From Sphingobacterium sp. GVS05A (GTDB lineage Bacteria > Bacteroidota > Bacteroidia > Sphingobacteriales > Sphingobacteriaceae): a stretch of DNA of 64,000 bases. The notes beneath the pieces were generated by a model. It was given only the letters and a program-made list of their open reading frames with translations. It was not told the origin of the DNA and made no database searches. Made by a program: the position numbers and the translations under genes. Location of the stretch: contig NZ_JAHXYR010000011.1 of assembly GCF_019969845.1 (NCBI RefSeq), positions 124,001 through 188,000 on the forward strand, read 5' to 3'. Positions 63,086-64,000 of this stretch are shown here, piece by piece (the stretch's first letter is position 1; the number at the start of each line of letters is the position of its first letter).

Positions 63086-64000
63086 CTACCAAAAACGAAC
63101 ATATATTGCGGTTACCATCAATAGTGTTACCACGATCAGTGCAAGTACCGATGGCTCCACTTTAAACATTGAACGATCCAAGACAAATGCTTTTGGATTG
63201 ATTTTCGGGCCGAATAAACTGACGCCGATCATAGCCAACATGGTAAAGGCAAATGCCAGTCCCATACAGATCTGGAAAGGGATCTCATAAACGCCCGCTT
63301 TATTTGGGTAAGCTGTATAGATCCATGTTTCGGGACCAAATACCTTCGTTGCGAACTCATTAAAAAATACAGACAGGGCGAAACCTGCAATCAGGCCGGT
63401 GATCGCCGCTGCACCAGTCGTTCTTTTCCAGAACATGCCCAGTAAAAACATTGCGAAAACGCCGGGACTGATAAACCCTGTATACTTTTGGATAAATGTA
63501 AATCCACCGGCACCCCCGATTCCCAGGCTATCATTCCAGGTAAATAATACCGAAAGTAAAATCGAAACAACGATCGTGATTTTGCCTACCCAGACCATCT
63601 TTGTTTCACTGGCATCCTTACGGATGTATTTCTTATAGATGTCGAGGGTAAAGATCGTTGCGATGCTGTTAGCCTTTCCCGCCAATCCAGCTACAATAGC
63701 TGCTGTTAGCGCCGCCAGCGCAAGTCCCTTCATTCCATTGGGCAGGTAGCCCAATATCGCTGAATATGCATTATCTGCATGGAATACACCGCCTGGAGCC
63801 ATCTCCTGCTGCAAGGCCCCATTTTTATAGAGGACGTAAGCCGCAATCCCCGGGAGCATCACAATGATGGGCATAAACAGCTTGAGAAAACCCGCAAAGA
63901 GAATCCCAGTGCGCGCGGTCTTTAGATCGGCACCCAAGGCCCGTTGCGTGATATACTGATTGCAGCCCCAGTAATTGAGGTTGACGATCCATATCCCTGC
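63086..64000 (-). CDS. Sodium/sugar symporter of the SSS (SGLT) family, N-terminus beyond the window
   Basis: About 304 C-terminal codons; the frame runs open to the edge, so the start is outside. Inner-membrane protein with many helices. The stretch NLNYWGCNQYITQRALGA followed by GILFAGFLKLFMP is typical of SGLT-like sodium:glucose/galactose symporters; TGFISPGVFAMFLLGMFWKR and the terminal helix also fit. Usual length is about 530-560 residues. Placed first among the visible genes of the arabinosidase operon, it probably takes up L-arabinose or galactose released in the periplasm. Confidence 0.92.
   Translation of the reverse strand, partial: AGIWIVNLNYWGCNQYITQRALGADLKTARTGILFAGFLKLFMPIIVMLPGIAAYVLYKNGALQQEMAPGGVFHADNAYSAILGYLPNGMKGLALAALTAAIVAGLAGKANSIATIFTLDIYKKYIRKDASETKMVWVGKITIVVSILLSVLFTWNDSLGIGGAGGFTFIQKYTGFISPGVFAMFLLGMFWKRTTGAAAITGLIAGFALSVFFNEFATKVFGPETWIYTAYPNKAGVYEIPFQICMGLAFAFTMLAMIGVSLFGPKINPKAFVLDRSMFKVEPSVLALIVVTLLMVTAIYVRFW

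Noticed and set aside
1..64000. CRISPR arrays, transposases, integrases, tRNA genes
   Set aside because: None was seen; repeats found are short operator-like elements and the gene content is that of a stable chromosomal PUL.

Overview
The window is a polysaccharide utilisation locus (PUL) of a Bacteroidota bacterium, most likely a Sphingobacterium-like member of the Sphingobacteriaceae. The evidence is four SusC/SusD pairs, two hybrid two-component regulators (HTCS), many secreted glycoside hydrolases with lipoprotein or Sec signals, and promoters of the Bacteroidota type (TAnnTTTG) without clear Shine-Dalgarno sequences. The species cannot be named from the sequence alone. I see no tRNA, rRNA, CRISPR array, insertion sequence or phage gene.

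Layout. (1) 1-1143, minus: a GPH-family sugar symporter that runs off the left edge. (2) 12056 down to 1392, minus: one eight-gene operon, transaldolase, transketolase N and C halves, CE1 esterase, two GH43, a CE20-like esterase and a third GH43, closed by a strong terminator at 1321-1355. It couples release of xylose and arabinose to the non-oxidative pentose phosphate pathway. (3) 16316 to 12240, minus: HTCS-1. (4) 16747 to 31971, plus: the core xylan-uptake cluster, resembling xusA-xusB-xusC-xusD-xusE-xyn10A, followed by a GH5-CBM13 enzyme and a CE6-like esterase. (5) 38611 to 32048, minus: a third SusC/SusD pair plus a GH29 enzyme. (6) 39177-41540, plus: GH146/GH127-type beta-L-arabinofuranosidase, convergent with (7) 50905 to 41546, minus: a fourth SusC/SusD pair, a double-GH43 protein and a GH2 enzyme. 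(8) right edge down to 51219, minus: sodium/sugar symporter (partial), GalM, two GH51, GH43, GH97 and HTCS-2, very tightly packed.

How it works together. Surface lipoproteins (SusD proteins, XusE, GH10, GH5) would bind and cut xylan. SusC channels import the oligosaccharides. Periplasmic GH43, GH51, GH146, GH97, GH2, GH29 and esterases would remove arabinosyl, galactosyl, fucosyl-like and acyl decorations. Two inner-membrane symporters take up the sugars, and the transaldolase/transketolase genes feed them into central metabolism. The left half suits (arabino)xylan. The right half suits arabinose-rich side chains or a more complex heteroxylan or arabinogalactan.

Main discovery. Four transcription units (symporter, transaldolase operon, xusA operon, third SusC/SusD/GH29 operon) share the same promoter layout: a direct repeat of an ACATTTTTA-like element with a 21-bp period, placed 54 bp (55 in one case) before a TAnnTTTG box. 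This looks like the operator of HTCS-1 and defines a regulon. The fourth SusC promoter instead has two adjoining 22-bp repeats, possibly the HTCS-2 operator. Other notable points: the GH10 xylanase appears to carry a circularly permuted inserted carbohydrate-binding module, and the xusA leader holds a candidate antisense RNA promoter.
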